A DNA stretch of 64,000 bases, from positions 62,001 through 126,000 of the forward strand of contig NZ_JACSOI010000005.1 in the NCBI RefSeq assembly GCF_018728565.1. The letters are read 5' to 3'. Each line of letters starts with the position of its first letter. The stretch's first letter is position 1. Origin of the DNA: Zobellia russellii (GTDB lineage: Bacteria > Bacteroidota > Bacteroidia > Flavobacteriales > Flavobacteriaceae). A program made the position numbers and the translations under genes. The notes under the pieces are model-generated. The model made no database searches. It was not told the DNA's origin and was given only the letters and a program-made list of their open reading frames with translations. This document shows positions 7,856 through 16,470 of this stretch, one piece after another.

Positions 7856-8650
7856 ATGAGCTATTTGTTTAAAAATGTTAGACCTTATGCACTAGTGGTA
7901 GCCACTAGTCTTTTGGCGTTCAGTTGTAGTGATGATGCCAACGAAATTCTAGATAACGAGCAAGATCAGAAAATTGATCAGACCGAAATTAAGACCGTTC
8001 TTGAAACGGATGAAATGTCCAGTTCGGCTGATATGATCGTTCAGGACTTATTCAGTAATAGAGAGTCCGGTAAATCTGCCAAGGATGCTTCATGCTATGA
8101 AGCGGAATATTCCGATACAGGTTTTACGGTAAGTTTTGACAATTGTTCCGTAGAGGGCAATGACGAAGTCTTAAACGGTTCATTAAGTGTGTTATATGGT
8201 TCGGATAACGATTCATACGCCTATTCCGTAACGTATAATGATTTGATGGTGGGCGGAATTGGTTTAGATGGAACCAGGGCCTTTGCCATAAGCCAAGGAG
8301 AAGATGATTCTCTTGTTTTTGATGTAACTGTTGATATGACGTTAACGCTTGAGGACGATAAAAAGATTTACGAAAAAGGAACCAAATCTTTTGCTTTTGT
8401 TTTTGGTGAAGAAAAGAACATGCTTACTATTGATGGTGATTGGATTCTAAAATCAGACAATGACACCTATACTATTGGTATTACCTCAGATTTAGAAGCT
8501 GAATTTACGTGCGATTATATAGGAAAGGGTACTATGGATTTAGATAAAAATGGTTTAGCTGTTTCTGTTGATTTTGGAGATGGCACTTGTGATGATACCG
8601 CTACACTTATATACCCAGATAGTACAGTTGAAACTATTTCTTTAAAATAG
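7856..8650 (+). CDS. Hypothetical secreted lipoprotein
   Basis: Lipoprotein of 264 residues without a recognised family. The signal peptide ends in LLAFSC with the lipidated Cys at about residue 24. The next residues, SDDANE, are acidic and resemble the flavobacterial export signal that sends lipoproteins to the cell surface. The mature part is acidic and rich in beta-strand-like alternation. It has two Cys near residues 80 and 98 (ASCYEAEY, DNCSVEG) and two near the C-terminus (FTCDY, DGTCDD), which could form disulfides. ATG 7856 is chosen over a TTG six bases upstream because it gives a normal signal peptide. A strong terminator follows. Confidence 0.75.
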   Translation: MSYLFKNVRPYALVVATSLLAFSCSDDANEILDNEQDQKIDQTEIKTVLETDEMSSSADMIVQDLFSNRESGKSAKDASCYEAEYSDTGFTVSFDNCSVEGNDEVLNGSLSVLYGSDNDSYAYSVTYNDLMVGGIGLDGTRAFAISQGEDDSLVFDVTVDMTLTLEDDKKIYEKGTKSFAFVFGEEKNMLTIDGDWILKSDNDTYTIGITSDLEAEFTCDYIGKGTMDLDKNGLAVSVDFGDGTCDDTATLIYPDSTVETISLK

Positions 8651-8670
8651 AATTAACACCGATAAAACAA

Positions 8671-8703
8671 AAAGCCCTTATCCAAACGGATAAGGGCTTT
8701 TTT
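8671..8703. terminator. Strong bidirectional intrinsic terminator
   Basis: Perfect 13-base-pair stem AAAGCCCTTATCC / GGATAAGGGCTTT with a 4-base loop (AAAC) and a T run on the right. A-rich sequence on the left would give a U run on the opposite strand too, so it can serve the lipoprotein and the convergent cytochrome gene. Confidence 0.93.
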
Positions 8704-8723
8704 GATTTTTAATCGCTAAATAT

Positions 8724-10196
8724 TTATAAGGTTTTTAAATATTCAATTAAAGCGGTACGCTGTGTATCGCTAAGGTTATCTCCAAAAGTATGCCCGCCAT
8801 TACCGTAACCTTTTATGGTGGTATCATAGGTTTCTTTGTCCACTTTAGATGTTTCTTCTGTGTAGTTCCATCCTAGGTTCTCTTTGTCATAATCGGTACT
8901 GCTGTAGCTTCGGCTCCAATATTTAGGACGTTTAGAGCTGTTCAACACTTCGGCAATAGTTGCTACAGAACCGTTGTGGAAGTAAGGGGCAGTTGCCCAA
9001 ACGCCATCTAAGGGAGGAGCAATATATCCGCCTTCAGCGTTAAATTCCAATCCATTTGCGCCTGTACCGAACCATCCTGCATTGAACCAATCCAGGAAAT
9101 AATCGTTTAGTTCCGATGGTTCCGTGTAAAGTTTTGATAATTCAGGGTCGGTTCCTATTGTGGAAAGGGCAACCAAAAGGTTGGGATACGTTTCGTTATC
9201 GCCATAAGAACCATGACATTTTACACAATTTTCTTCAAAAACCGGTTTCCCTTGTGCGGCTAGGTTAGCATCAATTTCAAAAGGATAGTCAGGAGCTTCA
9301 ATGCTGTAAATGTAAGCTAGAACATCAGGCATTTTTGGGTCTAGTTCCTCCGCTTTGGCTTTGTCGTCCAATGTAAGCAGGCTAGAGCCAATAAATGATT
9401 TGCAAAAATCTTTACGTCCTATTGCGTGGTAGAACATAGCATTTTTCTTTTTCAACAACCACCAAGCCGGAACATCTGTAGGAATGACTTCGTCCGGCAC
9501 ACCAACATTGGGTTCGTCTGTCCACTCCAAAGTATTTTTATCTCTGTACGCTGCTAAAACACGGGTAATCTTATCGGCGGGATTGGCTCCTCTGGTTTCG
9601 GTGAGTGTCTTTGGACCAATAGCTTCTATACTTTTTCTGAATTGATCAAAAGCCTCCCATTCATCACTATCTTTTCCACCGTACAAAAATGAAATACCTG
9701 TACTTACTAAATCCATATTCACGGCCCTGTTGATAGTAAAATCCGCCGCATGGCTACCTAATCCTAGCACAAATTCATTGTTTATAAAACCGGCATGGCA
9801 AGACATACAGTTAGGAGATACTATTCTAACGCCGTTGGCCGCATCTACGGCCGTGTATTCATAGCCAATATTGGCGTTATCTCCACTACGGTTCAAAACA
9901 TTGCTATTGTCAGCTCCAAAACCCTGTAAAAAAGCTTCGTAAGGTACGCCAGAGCTCATGTAGTTTCCTGAAATTAAAAACTCATAACCAATTGTGGCAT
10001 CGCCGGTTCGCTGTGCAGATGCAGGAATAGCATCAACTTCTATTATGGGTTCGGGTTGTGGTTCCGAGTTTGGATCAGGAGTTGGATTAGGGTTTTCTTG
10101 ATCGGGTACGGGTTCATATTCATTGCTGTCACTAGAACAGGCATACCCAGTTATCAATAGAACCATTAGAGCAAGGATGTTGATAGGTCTTTTCAA
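8724..10196 (-). CDS. Di-heme c-type cytochrome lipoprotein
   Basis: Exported lipoprotein of 490 residues with two c-type heme motifs, CMSCH at about residue 134 and CVKCH in the second half, so it binds two covalent hemes and transfers electrons outside the inner membrane. The signal peptide ends GYACSSDSNE, with the lipidated Cys at residue 20, followed by a Pro/Glu-rich linker (about residues 26-52). The C-terminal 200 residues form a cytochrome c domain (EENCVKCHGSYGDNETYP) with a distal YIAPPLDGVWATAPYFHNG segment seen in di-heme peroxidase/MauG-related proteins. The start codon is TTG; I found no in-frame ATG just upstream and the signal peptide needs its KR residues. It is probably transcribed alone. 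The substrate is unknown. Confidence 0.85.
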   Translation of the reverse strand: MKRPINILALMVLLITGYACSSDSNEYEPVPDQENPNPTPDPNSEPQPEPIIEVDAIPASAQRTGDATIGYEFLISGNYMSSGVPYEAFLQGFGADNSNVLNRSGDNANIGYEYTAVDAANGVRIVSPNCMSCHAGFINNEFVLGLGSHAADFTINRAVNMDLVSTGISFLYGGKDSDEWEAFDQFRKSIEAIGPKTLTETRGANPADKITRVLAAYRDKNTLEWTDEPNVGVPDEVIPTDVPAWWLLKKKNAMFYHAIGRKDFCKSFIGSSLLTLDDKAKAEELDPKMPDVLAYIYSIEAPDYPFEIDANLAAQGKPVFEENCVKCHGSYGDNETYPNLLVALSTIGTDPELSKLYTEPSELNDYFLDWFNAGWFGTGANGLEFNAEGGYIAPPLDGVWATAPYFHNGSVATIAEVLNSSKRPKYWSRSYSSTDYDKENLGWNYTEETSKVDKETYDTTIKGYGNGGHTFGDNLSDTQRTALIEYLKTL

Positions 10197-10607
10197 AATA
10201 TAAAGTTTTATTCGCTTGAAACAGAAGGATATAATGCCGTTGAAAGATACTAATATATGCCGTTAATGTATGTTTTAACTCGTGAAGGACAAAAATAATA
10301 GATAAACCGAAAACTAGGAGGCTTAGAACCGACCTAGGTAATAATTTGCAATTTAATTTTCCGAATTCCCTCTTGCTATCGCTCCAAAGCCATGATTTGT
10401 TATCGGGTAAACGAAAAGAAATGCAAAAGCAGACTTTTTTCTTGTGTAAAAATTATACACAAGTATTTGTTAATGAACTGATTAAATCCACTTTTTTGAA
10501 GTAATTCGGATGGTTTGTCTTCTTTAATTTCTTAACATGGGAATCAGAATAAAATAAAAATAAATCCGTACCTTATCAACCTAATTTTAAAACAAGAAAA
10601 ATACCGA
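10197..10607. other. Intergenic region between divergent genes
   Basis: About 410 bases between the cytochrome gene (leftward) and the cold-shock-domain gene (rightward), so it must hold both promoters. A near match to the Bacteroidota -7 box, TATCTTTC, reads leftward at 10249-10242 ahead of the cytochrome gene. TACCTTAT near 10569 is a weak rightward candidate. No gene, repeat or clear hairpin was seen. Confidence 0.5.
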
Positions 10608-11063
10608 ATGGCTAAATCGCAGCAAACTTACAACAAGACTGAAAAAGAGAAAAAACGTCTAAAGAGACGAGAGGAAAAACAGAAGAAAAAAGACGCACGT
10701 AAAGCTGCTGCAAAAGAAGGTGGAGAAGGAATCCCTTTCGCCTATGTTGACCATAACGGTAACCTTGTAGATACCCCGCCAGATCCATCCCAGAAAGTTC
10801 AGGTAGATGCCGAAGACATTGTTTTAGGTATTCCTAAAAAAGAAGAAGGAGATGAAGAAGAATTTGACCCAGTACGTAACGGTAAGGTGTCGTATTTTGA
10901 CTTCTCAAAAGGATTCGGTTTTATCATTGATTCCGAAAATCAAGAAAAGTATTTTGTTCACGTAAGTGGTCTTATTGATGAAATCAATGAGAACGATAAA
11001 GTATCTTATGAACTTGAAAAAGGGATGAAAGGCATGAACGCGGTACGAGTAAAGAAAATATAA
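10608..11063 (+). CDS. Cold-shock-domain protein with a charged N-terminal extension
   Basis: RNA/DNA-binding protein of 151 residues. The last 65 residues form a cold-shock domain: GKVSYFDFSKGFGFI carries the RNP1-like segment (KGFGFI) and YFVHVSG the RNP2-like FVHVS. The first 40 residues are extremely basic and probably helical (KEKKRLKRREEKQKKKDARK), followed by an acidic linker. This is about twice the length of a classical Csp and matches a form seen in flavobacteria. It probably acts as an RNA chaperone or translation-related factor. The long upstream region suggests its own promoter. Confidence 0.88.
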   Translation: MAKSQQTYNKTEKEKKRLKRREEKQKKKDARKAAAKEGGEGIPFAYVDHNGNLVDTPPDPSQKVQVDAEDIVLGIPKKEEGDEEEFDPVRNGKVSYFDFSKGFGFIIDSENQEKYFVHVSGLIDEINENDKVSYELEKGMKGMNAVRVKKI

Positions 11064-11135
11064 CTTTTTTCTCCTTCCTAGTTGTCGTAACGTATTCTAA
11101 TTAAGCAAAACCTTAGGGGTTTGTTTTCTATAACT

Positions 11136-11819
11136 ATGAAAAAGTTCCTAACTCTTTTTTTAGTAGTACTTACTACCTTTTGGTCTTGTGCCCCTACGGC
11201 AAAAAGCCTGTTTAATGGTAAAGACTTGAGCGGTTGGCATATAGATGTGCCTGCAATGGACAGTACGGATGCAAGAAACCCTTTTATTGTAAGAGATGGC
11301 ATGTTGGTAAGCTTAGGCACGCCGGCAGGCCATATCATTACGGACAAAACTTACGAAGATTTTAGATTGGAAGTTGAATACCGTTTTGCCGGTGAACCCG
11401 GTAATTGTGGTGTTCTTGTATTTGCCTCTACGCCACGCTCACTTTACAAAATGTTTCCCAAATCTATAGAGGTGCAGATGATGCATGAAAATGCAGGTGA
11501 TTTTTGGTGTATTGTTGAAGATATTACGGTAGACGATATGCTGGAACGCCGTGGGCCCAAAGCGGAATGGGGCATTACAGAAGGCAAAAAACGTAGGATT
11601 CTTAACCTTACTGATGGTTCTGAAAAACCGGTAGGTGAGTGGAACCGTATGACCATAGAGTGCCTGAAAAATGAAATTAAAGTTTGGGTGAACGGAGATT
11701 TGGTCAACCATGGTTACAACGCTACGGCCCAAACAGGACGGATTGCATTGCAGGCCGAGGGCTCCGAAGTAGAGTTCCGCAAAGTAGAACTACTACCTAT
11801 TACCCAATTAACGGAGTAA
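11136..11819 (+). CDS. DUF1080 (3-keto-disaccharide hydrolase-like) lipoprotein
   Basis: Secreted lectin/GH16-like beta-sandwich protein of the DUF1080 family; some members hydrolyse 3-keto-glycosides. The signal peptide ends TTFWSC, with Cys at about residue 18. Family landmarks are SLFNGKDLSGWHI at about residue 24, the YEDFRLEVEYRF strand, EPGNCGVLVFAS, and the C-terminal TGRIALQAEGSEVEFRKVEL. ATG 11136 is preferred over a TTG 15 bases upstream because it gives a normal Lys-rich signal start. It lies near other secreted sugar enzymes (13307 and 14219) but is not in an operon with them. Confidence 0.9.
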   Translation: MKKFLTLFLVVLTTFWSCAPTAKSLFNGKDLSGWHIDVPAMDSTDARNPFIVRDGMLVSLGTPAGHIITDKTYEDFRLEVEYRFAGEPGNCGVLVFASTPRSLYKMFPKSIEVQMMHENAGDFWCIVEDITVDDMLERRGPKAEWGITEGKKRRILNLTDGSEKPVGEWNRMTIECLKNEIKVWVNGDLVNHGYNATAQTGRIALQAEGSEVEFRKVELLPITQLTE

Positions 11820-11831
11820 ATTTTAGGTTAC

Positions 11832-12428
11832 TCAATCTTCCAAATTCAATACAACGGGCAAATCGGGAAAGTCTACCACATCAGAAGGATTCATTCCTTT
11901 AAGTGTGACGGCTCCTATACGCACCCGAACCAAGCGCAAGGTAGGAAACCCCACTAGGGCCGTCATTTTGCGTACTTGTCTAAACTTACCTTCCGTTAAG
12001 GTTACGGAAAGCCATGAATTAGGTCTATGGGTACCCACGCGGAGCAAATGGTGCGGTTCCGGAAAATCCGGTTCTTCGGTAATCAGTTTAGCTTGGCAGG
12101 GTTTGGTCAAATACTTTTTGCCTTCAATACCTATTTCTACCCCTTTTTGTAATTTTTCAATGGCTTCGGGGGTAATGAGGCCGTCCAATTGGGCGTAATA
12201 TTCTTTTTCTATTCCGGAACGGTTAACGGTATCACTCAGTTTTCCATCGGTAGTCATTAAAAGGAGTCCCTCGGATTTTAAATCCAATCGGCCTATGGCC
12301 ATAACCGCATCATCAAAAGGATATAGTTCGCTTATAAAACGTTTAGATCGTTTTTCCTTTTTATTGTTGGAATCCATTTGGCTAATAAAACCAAAGGGCT
12401 TGTACATTTTAAAATGTTGGTGGGTCAT
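11832..12428 (-). CDS. 23S rRNA pseudouridine synthase, RluE/RsuA family
   Basis: Pseudouridine synthase of the RsuA/RluB/E/F family, 198 residues, without an S4 domain, as in RluE. The catalytic motif is AIGRLDLKSEGLLLMTTDG at about residues 44-62 with the nucleophile Asp in GRLD. KMYKPFGFIS at the start is the usual first strand, and KFRQVRKMTALVG is the C-terminal RNA-binding segment. The likely target is the RluE position in 23S rRNA, but the exact base is inferred. It converges on the DUF1080 gene with only 12 bases between them and no clear terminator. Confidence 0.88.
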   Translation of the reverse strand: MTHQHFKMYKPFGFISQMDSNNKKEKRSKRFISELYPFDDAVMAIGRLDLKSEGLLLMTTDGKLSDTVNRSGIEKEYYAQLDGLITPEAIEKLQKGVEIGIEGKKYLTKPCQAKLITEEPDFPEPHHLLRVGTHRPNSWLSVTLTEGKFRQVRKMTALVGFPTLRLVRVRIGAVTLKGMNPSDVVDFPDLPVVLNLED

Positions 12429-12526
12429 TCAAAACAAGATTATGGTATAAAGGTAATGAAGACTTAGGGTTAAAACCTAGGCCGGTTGTGCTTCTGGGTT
12501 AAAAATGAATTATTCTGCATCAAGCC

Positions 12527-12551
12527 GCAGCACCCTTGCTGCTTACCTTTG
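12527..12551 (+). promoter_or_regulatory. Promoter with TACCTTTG box and adjacent dyad
   Basis: TACCTTTG at 12544-12551 matches the Bacteroidota -7 element and lies 23 bases before the SDR start. An inverted repeat, GCAGCA-CCCT-TGCTGC at 12527-12542, abuts it and could be an operator. No good -33 match was seen. Confidence 0.5.
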
Positions 12552-12573
12552 TATTAACTAAAAAAATGATGAA

Positions 12574-13203
12574 ATGGAAAATGTATTAGTAGCGGGTGCC
12601 AATGGTACCACAGGAAAAAAAATAGTAACACTTTTAAATCAATCCCAATATTTCACTCCAATTGCCATGGTTCGTAAAGAATCCCAAAAGGAGCAATTTG
12701 AGAAAGAGAACATTACTACGGTTATGGGCGATTTGGAAGAAGATATATCGCATACGGTAAAGAATATAGACAAGGTAATCTTTGCTGCCGGTTCTGGCGG
12801 AAAGAAGGTCAAGGAAGTAGACCAAGAAGGTGCCAAGAGAATGGTAGACGCTGCAAAATCCGGTAATTTAAAGAAGTTTGTTATGTTAAGCTCTATGGGC
12901 GCGGACAATCCGGAACAGGCAAGTGACCTTCAGGAATATTTAAAAGCAAAGCATAATGCAGATGTCTATTTAAAAGATAGTAAGCTTACGTATGCCATTG
13001 TGCGCCCCGGTTCATTAACGAATGATAAGGGGACGGGAAAGATAAAAGCGGCCTCTAGTTTGGAGAAATCAGGTTCTATTAGTAGGGCCGATGTTGCGCA
13101 GACCTTGGTTCGCGCATTGCATGATGATGCCGTTAAAAATACCACTTTTGAGATTTTAGAAGGAGATACTTTAATAGGTGAGGCCATAGATTCGGTTTCA
13201 TAA
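12574..13203 (+). CDS. NAD(P)-binding SDR-family reductase/epimerase-like protein
   Basis: Atypical short-chain dehydrogenase of the NmrA/YwnB type (209 residues). The dinucleotide loop VAGANGTTGKKI is at residues 6-17. MVRKESQ after the second strand suggests NADP preference through the Arg, and MLSSMGADNPE with YAIVRPGSLTND are family landmarks. Such proteins are flavin-reductase-like or redox sensors; the substrate is unknown. The gene has its own promoter and a terminator, so it is monocistronic. Confidence 0.87.
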   Translation: MENVLVAGANGTTGKKIVTLLNQSQYFTPIAMVRKESQKEQFEKENITTVMGDLEEDISHTVKNIDKVIFAAGSGGKKVKEVDQEGAKRMVDAAKSGNLKKFVMLSSMGADNPEQASDLQEYLKAKHNADVYLKDSKLTYAIVRPGSLTNDKGTGKIKAASSLEKSGSISRADVAQTLVRALHDDAVKNTTFEILEGDTLIGEAIDSVS

Positions 13204-13245
13204 ATTATAGATATTTTCGTTCGTACCAAAAGATTGTAATATCTT

Positions 13246-13277
13246 AGGGTTTGCTTTTAGGCAGACCCTTTTTTTTT
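13246..13277 (+). terminator. Intrinsic terminator after the SDR gene
   Basis: Nine-pair stem AGGGTTTGC / GCAGACCCT with one G-T wobble, a 6-base loop and a run of nine T. Confidence 0.9.
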
Positions 13278-13306
13278 GTCCAATTTAGAAATTACAGTTA
13301 GGAAGT

Positions 13307-14200
13307 ATGCGCAGAAGAGATTTTATAAAACAGAGTAGTATGGCTTCGGCTGCAACCTTACTTCCGGTTACCGGTATTTCTTTAGGAAATCCATCAAAAT
13401 ATAAAATGGGATTGCAGTTGTTCACTATTCGCGATGCCATGAAAGCGGACCCACTGGGCAGTCTTAAAAAGGCCCGGGCCATGGGCTATGAAGATTTGGA
13501 AATCTATGGGTTTGACCCCGAGACCATTGGTTATTACGGCTATGAGGCAAAGGAATTCAAACTTATTTTAGACGATTTAAACCTTACCACCACTAGTGGG
13601 CATTATGATTTTTCGTCCTATTTCAATAAGCCAAAAGATGAACTTAGACGCTATTTGGATGCCTGTATCCAAGGGGCGCATATCTTGAACAAGCCCTATA
13701 TTACTTGGCCTTGGCTGGCACCTGAATTTAGAACCATTGAAAATTTTAAGGTACTGAGCGAAAAACTAAATTGGATGGCCGAACAGGTAAATTCCGCGGG
13801 ACTCGGCTTTGCCTATCACAACCATGATTTTGAGTTTACGGACCACAATGGGCAAACCGGTTATGATATCATCTTAAAAGAAACCAATCCGCAATTGGTA
13901 AAACTGCAGATGGATATGTATTGGGTAATGCATTCCTCTAAAAAGACCCCTCAAGAATGGATTGCAGAGCAGCCCGGACGTTACGTAATGTGGCATATAA
14001 AGGATATGGACAAGCTCACTAGAGATTATACGGAGCTGGGCAATGGCTCCATAGATTATGTGGACATGCTTTCTAAAATAGATACGGATGCCCTAGAATA
14101 TTACTATATAGAACAAGGAAGTAATTTTGCAAAAGACTCCATGACCAGTATAGCGGACAGTGCAAAATTTTTCAAGAAAAACTTAAAACAATACCTCTAA
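13307..14200 (+). CDS. Tat-exported sugar phosphate isomerase/epimerase-like TIM-barrel protein
   Basis: Xylose-isomerase-like TIM-barrel protein of 297 residues. The N-terminus MRRRDFIKQSSMASAATLL has the twin-arginine motif RRDFIK, so export through Tat is likely. Metal-site strands are visible: ITWPWL, AYHNHDFEF (His, Glu), LQMDMYWVMH (Asp) and MWHIKDMD (His, Asp). It starts 29 bases after the T run of the upstream terminator and is followed within 18 bases by a sorbosone dehydrogenase-like gene. The pair suggests extracytoplasmic sugar or inositol conversion, but the substrate is inferred only. Confidence 0.88.
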   Translation: MRRRDFIKQSSMASAATLLPVTGISLGNPSKYKMGLQLFTIRDAMKADPLGSLKKARAMGYEDLEIYGFDPETIGYYGYEAKEFKLILDDLNLTTTSGHYDFSSYFNKPKDELRRYLDACIQGAHILNKPYITWPWLAPEFRTIENFKVLSEKLNWMAEQVNSAGLGFAYHNHDFEFTDHNGQTGYDIILKETNPQLVKLQMDMYWVMHSSKKTPQEWIAEQPGRYVMWHIKDMDKLTRDYTELGNGSIDYVDMLSKIDTDALEYYYIEQGSNFAKDSMTSIADSAKFFKKNLKQYL

Positions 14201-14218
14201 TAACACAAAAACAAACAC

Positions 14219-15421
14219 ATGAAAAACTATTCCCTTAAAGCTATTTTGCTTGCCGCTGCGCTTGTAGGTTTTACGGCCTGTAACGAGAAAAAACAAAAGG
14301 CCCAAGAAAAAGAGCCCATGGTAACTTATGATGAACCGGAATCCAAACTGCCCATAGATCGTCTGAAATTACCGGACGGGTTTAAGATTGAGGTGTATGC
14401 AGATAGTGTTGATGGCGCGCGCTCTATGGCCATGGGAGATGACGGTACTTTGTTCGTAGGTACCAGGAACGAAAAAAAAATATATGCCATTCAGGACCGT
14501 GATAGGGATTTTAAGGCAGATAGGGTAATTGAGTTGGATACCACTTTGGAATCCCCTAACGGAATTGCCTATAGGAACGGGTCGCTTTATGTGGCAGATG
14601 TAAGTACTTTGTACCGTTACGATAATATTGAAGCTAATCTGAACAGTGTTCCCGAACGAAAGGTTATTTATGATGATTATCCGGAAGCGTTTCACCATGG
14701 TTGGAAATACATTGCTTTTGGTCCGGACGATAAATTGTATGTACCAGTAGGAGCACCTTGTAATATTTGTGATTCTACCGTAGTGGACAAACGTTTTGCC
14801 TCTATTACCCGTATGGATCCTGACGGAAGCAACCGTGAGATTTATGCGCATGGTGTACGGAATACGGTTGGTTTTACGTGGCACCCGGAAACCAAGGAAA
14901 TGTACTTTACGGATAACGGTAGGGATATGATGGGCGATGATATTCCCCCATGTGAGTTGAACCGTGTTACGGAAGCCGGTCAGCATTTTGGATATCCGTT
15001 TTGTCATGGCGGAACCATTAAAGATCCTGAATTTGGAGACCAACGCCCTTGCTCGGATTTTGTGGCGCCCGTACAGAATTTAGGTGCCCACGTGGCTCCG
15101 TTGGGGGTAAAGTTTTATACCGGAGATATGTTTCCTGAGAAGTACAAGCAGTACGCTTTTATAGCGGAACATGGCTCTTGGAACCGTTCCAAAAAGTCCG
15201 GGTACCGTATTTCTTTGGTAAAGCTTGAAAACAATGAGGCGGTAGCTTATGAAACCTTTTTAGAAGGTTGGCTGGATGAAGAAAGTCAAGAAGCATTTGG
15301 TAGACCAGTAGACGTACTGTTCCTAAAAGATGGCTCTTTATTGATTTCCGATGATTTTGGTGATGCTATTTATAGAGTGAGTTATGATGATGGAAGTAGC
15401 CAAGTGGCGAGTGTGGAGTAG
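14219..15421 (+). CDS. PQQ-type glucose/sorbosone dehydrogenase-like beta-propeller lipoprotein
   Basis: Secreted lipoprotein of 400 residues, Cys at about residue 21 (VGFTACNEKK). The rest is a six-bladed propeller of the glucose/sorbosone dehydrogenase family: KLPDGFKIEVYA, the repeated S/T-x-A-x-G-DDGTLFVGTR blades, HHGWKYIAFGPDDKLYVPVGAPCN, YAHGVRNTVGFTWHP and IAEHGSWNRS, where His and Arg contact PQQ in related enzymes. The C-terminal GRPVDVLFLKDGSLLISDD is the last blade. It is co-transcribed with the Tat-exported TIM-barrel protein. Whether it uses PQQ here is not shown by sequence. Confidence 0.88.
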   Translation: MKNYSLKAILLAAALVGFTACNEKKQKAQEKEPMVTYDEPESKLPIDRLKLPDGFKIEVYADSVDGARSMAMGDDGTLFVGTRNEKKIYAIQDRDRDFKADRVIELDTTLESPNGIAYRNGSLYVADVSTLYRYDNIEANLNSVPERKVIYDDYPEAFHHGWKYIAFGPDDKLYVPVGAPCNICDSTVVDKRFASITRMDPDGSNREIYAHGVRNTVGFTWHPETKEMYFTDNGRDMMGDDIPPCELNRVTEAGQHFGYPFCHGGTIKDPEFGDQRPCSDFVAPVQNLGAHVAPLGVKFYTGDMFPEKYKQYAFIAEHGSWNRSKKSGYRISLVKLENNEAVAYETFLEGWLDEESQEAFGRPVDVLFLKDGSLLISDDFGDAIYRVSYDDGSSQVASVE

Positions 15422-15545
15422 GGAAATTACGAGATAGTGGCTGCACTAATTCGTTACTTTATAAAGCTTAAGAAAATACATCGTTTGTATTCCGAAAATT
15501 GGATATAACGATGTATTTTGCATTGTAGCCTTTAATAAAAATAAA

Positions 15546-16361
15546 ATGGTAGAGTTAGTCTCGGTTATAATAATCTTAATAGTTACTATTTATTTCATTA
15601 GAAAAGTCAAGTCGGGTAAGGCTTCAAACTCTTCAAGAAATACTGTGAATAAAAAGAAAAATTCGACAGAAAAAGTTAACCATATTAGAACGGCAGGAGA
15701 TAAGACCCTTTACAAGAAAAAAGGAATTAAAACATTTGATTTAAAAGGTATGTTTTATCAAAATTTAGATTTTAAAAGTCATACTGGAGAATTTGTGGGA
15801 TTTGCCAAATGTGAAAATAATTCACACGATAAACATGCTGTTAGTATTTTTAATCAGGAAAATAAGTTGCTCGGTTACGCGCCTAAGGGAAATAGAAGAT
15901 TGAATAACTCCCTTGTAGAATGGAATAATGGGAAAGTCCTCGTTTGGGGTGAAATTTCTTATGATGATTATGATAATAAGTGGTATGGAGTTGTATATAT
16001 TCCAGTGGGGTTAACATCAAGTCAATTAGAAAAACTTGAAAAGGTTTTAAATCTTAAAATTGAAAATCAAGCTCAAATTAGAAAAAAAGAAAAGTCAACT
16101 ATTAAGTATTTTGAAATTTTAGACAGACATAGAGAAATAGCAAAACTATTAGTTTCTTTAAATAATCCATCTGAGATCAATTATTTCTTTCCCAAGAATC
16201 TTATTCCTTCTATTTCAAGTCATTTAGAAAAAGAGAAGAATTGGGAAGAATTATTAGAATTGGAGCAACATCAAGATTTAATCGAAGCATTAAATGAAAA
16301 GTACAGAGAAAAGACTCTAAATCGAATTGAATTAGCAAAAAAAATGTTGAAGAAGATGTAG
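15546..16361 (+). CDS. Membrane-anchored HIRAN-domain protein
   Basis: Protein of 271 residues. Residues 1-20 form one hydrophobic segment (VSVIIILIVTIYFI) followed by basic residues, so it is probably an N-in or N-out single-pass anchor. From about residue 63 to 145 it resembles a HIRAN domain: GMFYQNLDFKSHTGEFVGF, ENNSHDKHAVSIFNQ and LLGYAPKGNRRLN, the pattern of the domain that binds DNA 3' ends in HLTF/Rad5 helicases. The C-terminal 100 residues are helical and charged and unrecognised. Base composition looks more AT-rich than its neighbours. It is isolated, without partner genes. Confidence 0.68.
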   Translation: MVELVSVIIILIVTIYFIRKVKSGKASNSSRNTVNKKKNSTEKVNHIRTAGDKTLYKKKGIKTFDLKGMFYQNLDFKSHTGEFVGFAKCENNSHDKHAVSIFNQENKLLGYAPKGNRRLNNSLVEWNNGKVLVWGEISYDDYDNKWYGVVYIPVGLTSSQLEKLEKVLNLKIENQAQIRKKEKSTIKYFEILDRHREIAKLLVSLNNPSEINYFFPKNLIPSISSHLEKEKNWEELLELEQHQDLIEALNEKYREKTLNRIELAKKMLKKM

Positions 16362-16414
16362 TCAATCGCCTTGTAAAACCCAACTATCATAAACATCACA
16401 CTCGCACTAAGATT

Positions 16415-16432
16415 GATTAAATTCATTTAATC
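16415..16432. promoter_or_regulatory. AT-rich palindrome upstream of the alpha/beta hydrolase
   Basis: GATTAAAT-TC-ATTTAATC, a perfect 8-base inverted repeat with a 2-base centre, located 39 bases before the ATG at 16471. It has no T run, so an operator is more likely than a terminator. Confidence 0.4.
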
Positions 16433-16470
16433 TCAAACCCATTTTTCAACCCATATAAACCCAACCAAAA

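Noticed and set aside
14369-15043. A 224-codon leftward open frame inside the sorbosone dehydrogenase-like gene.
   Set aside because: It lies fully antisense to a gene with clear family motifs, and its own protein shows no recognisable pattern.
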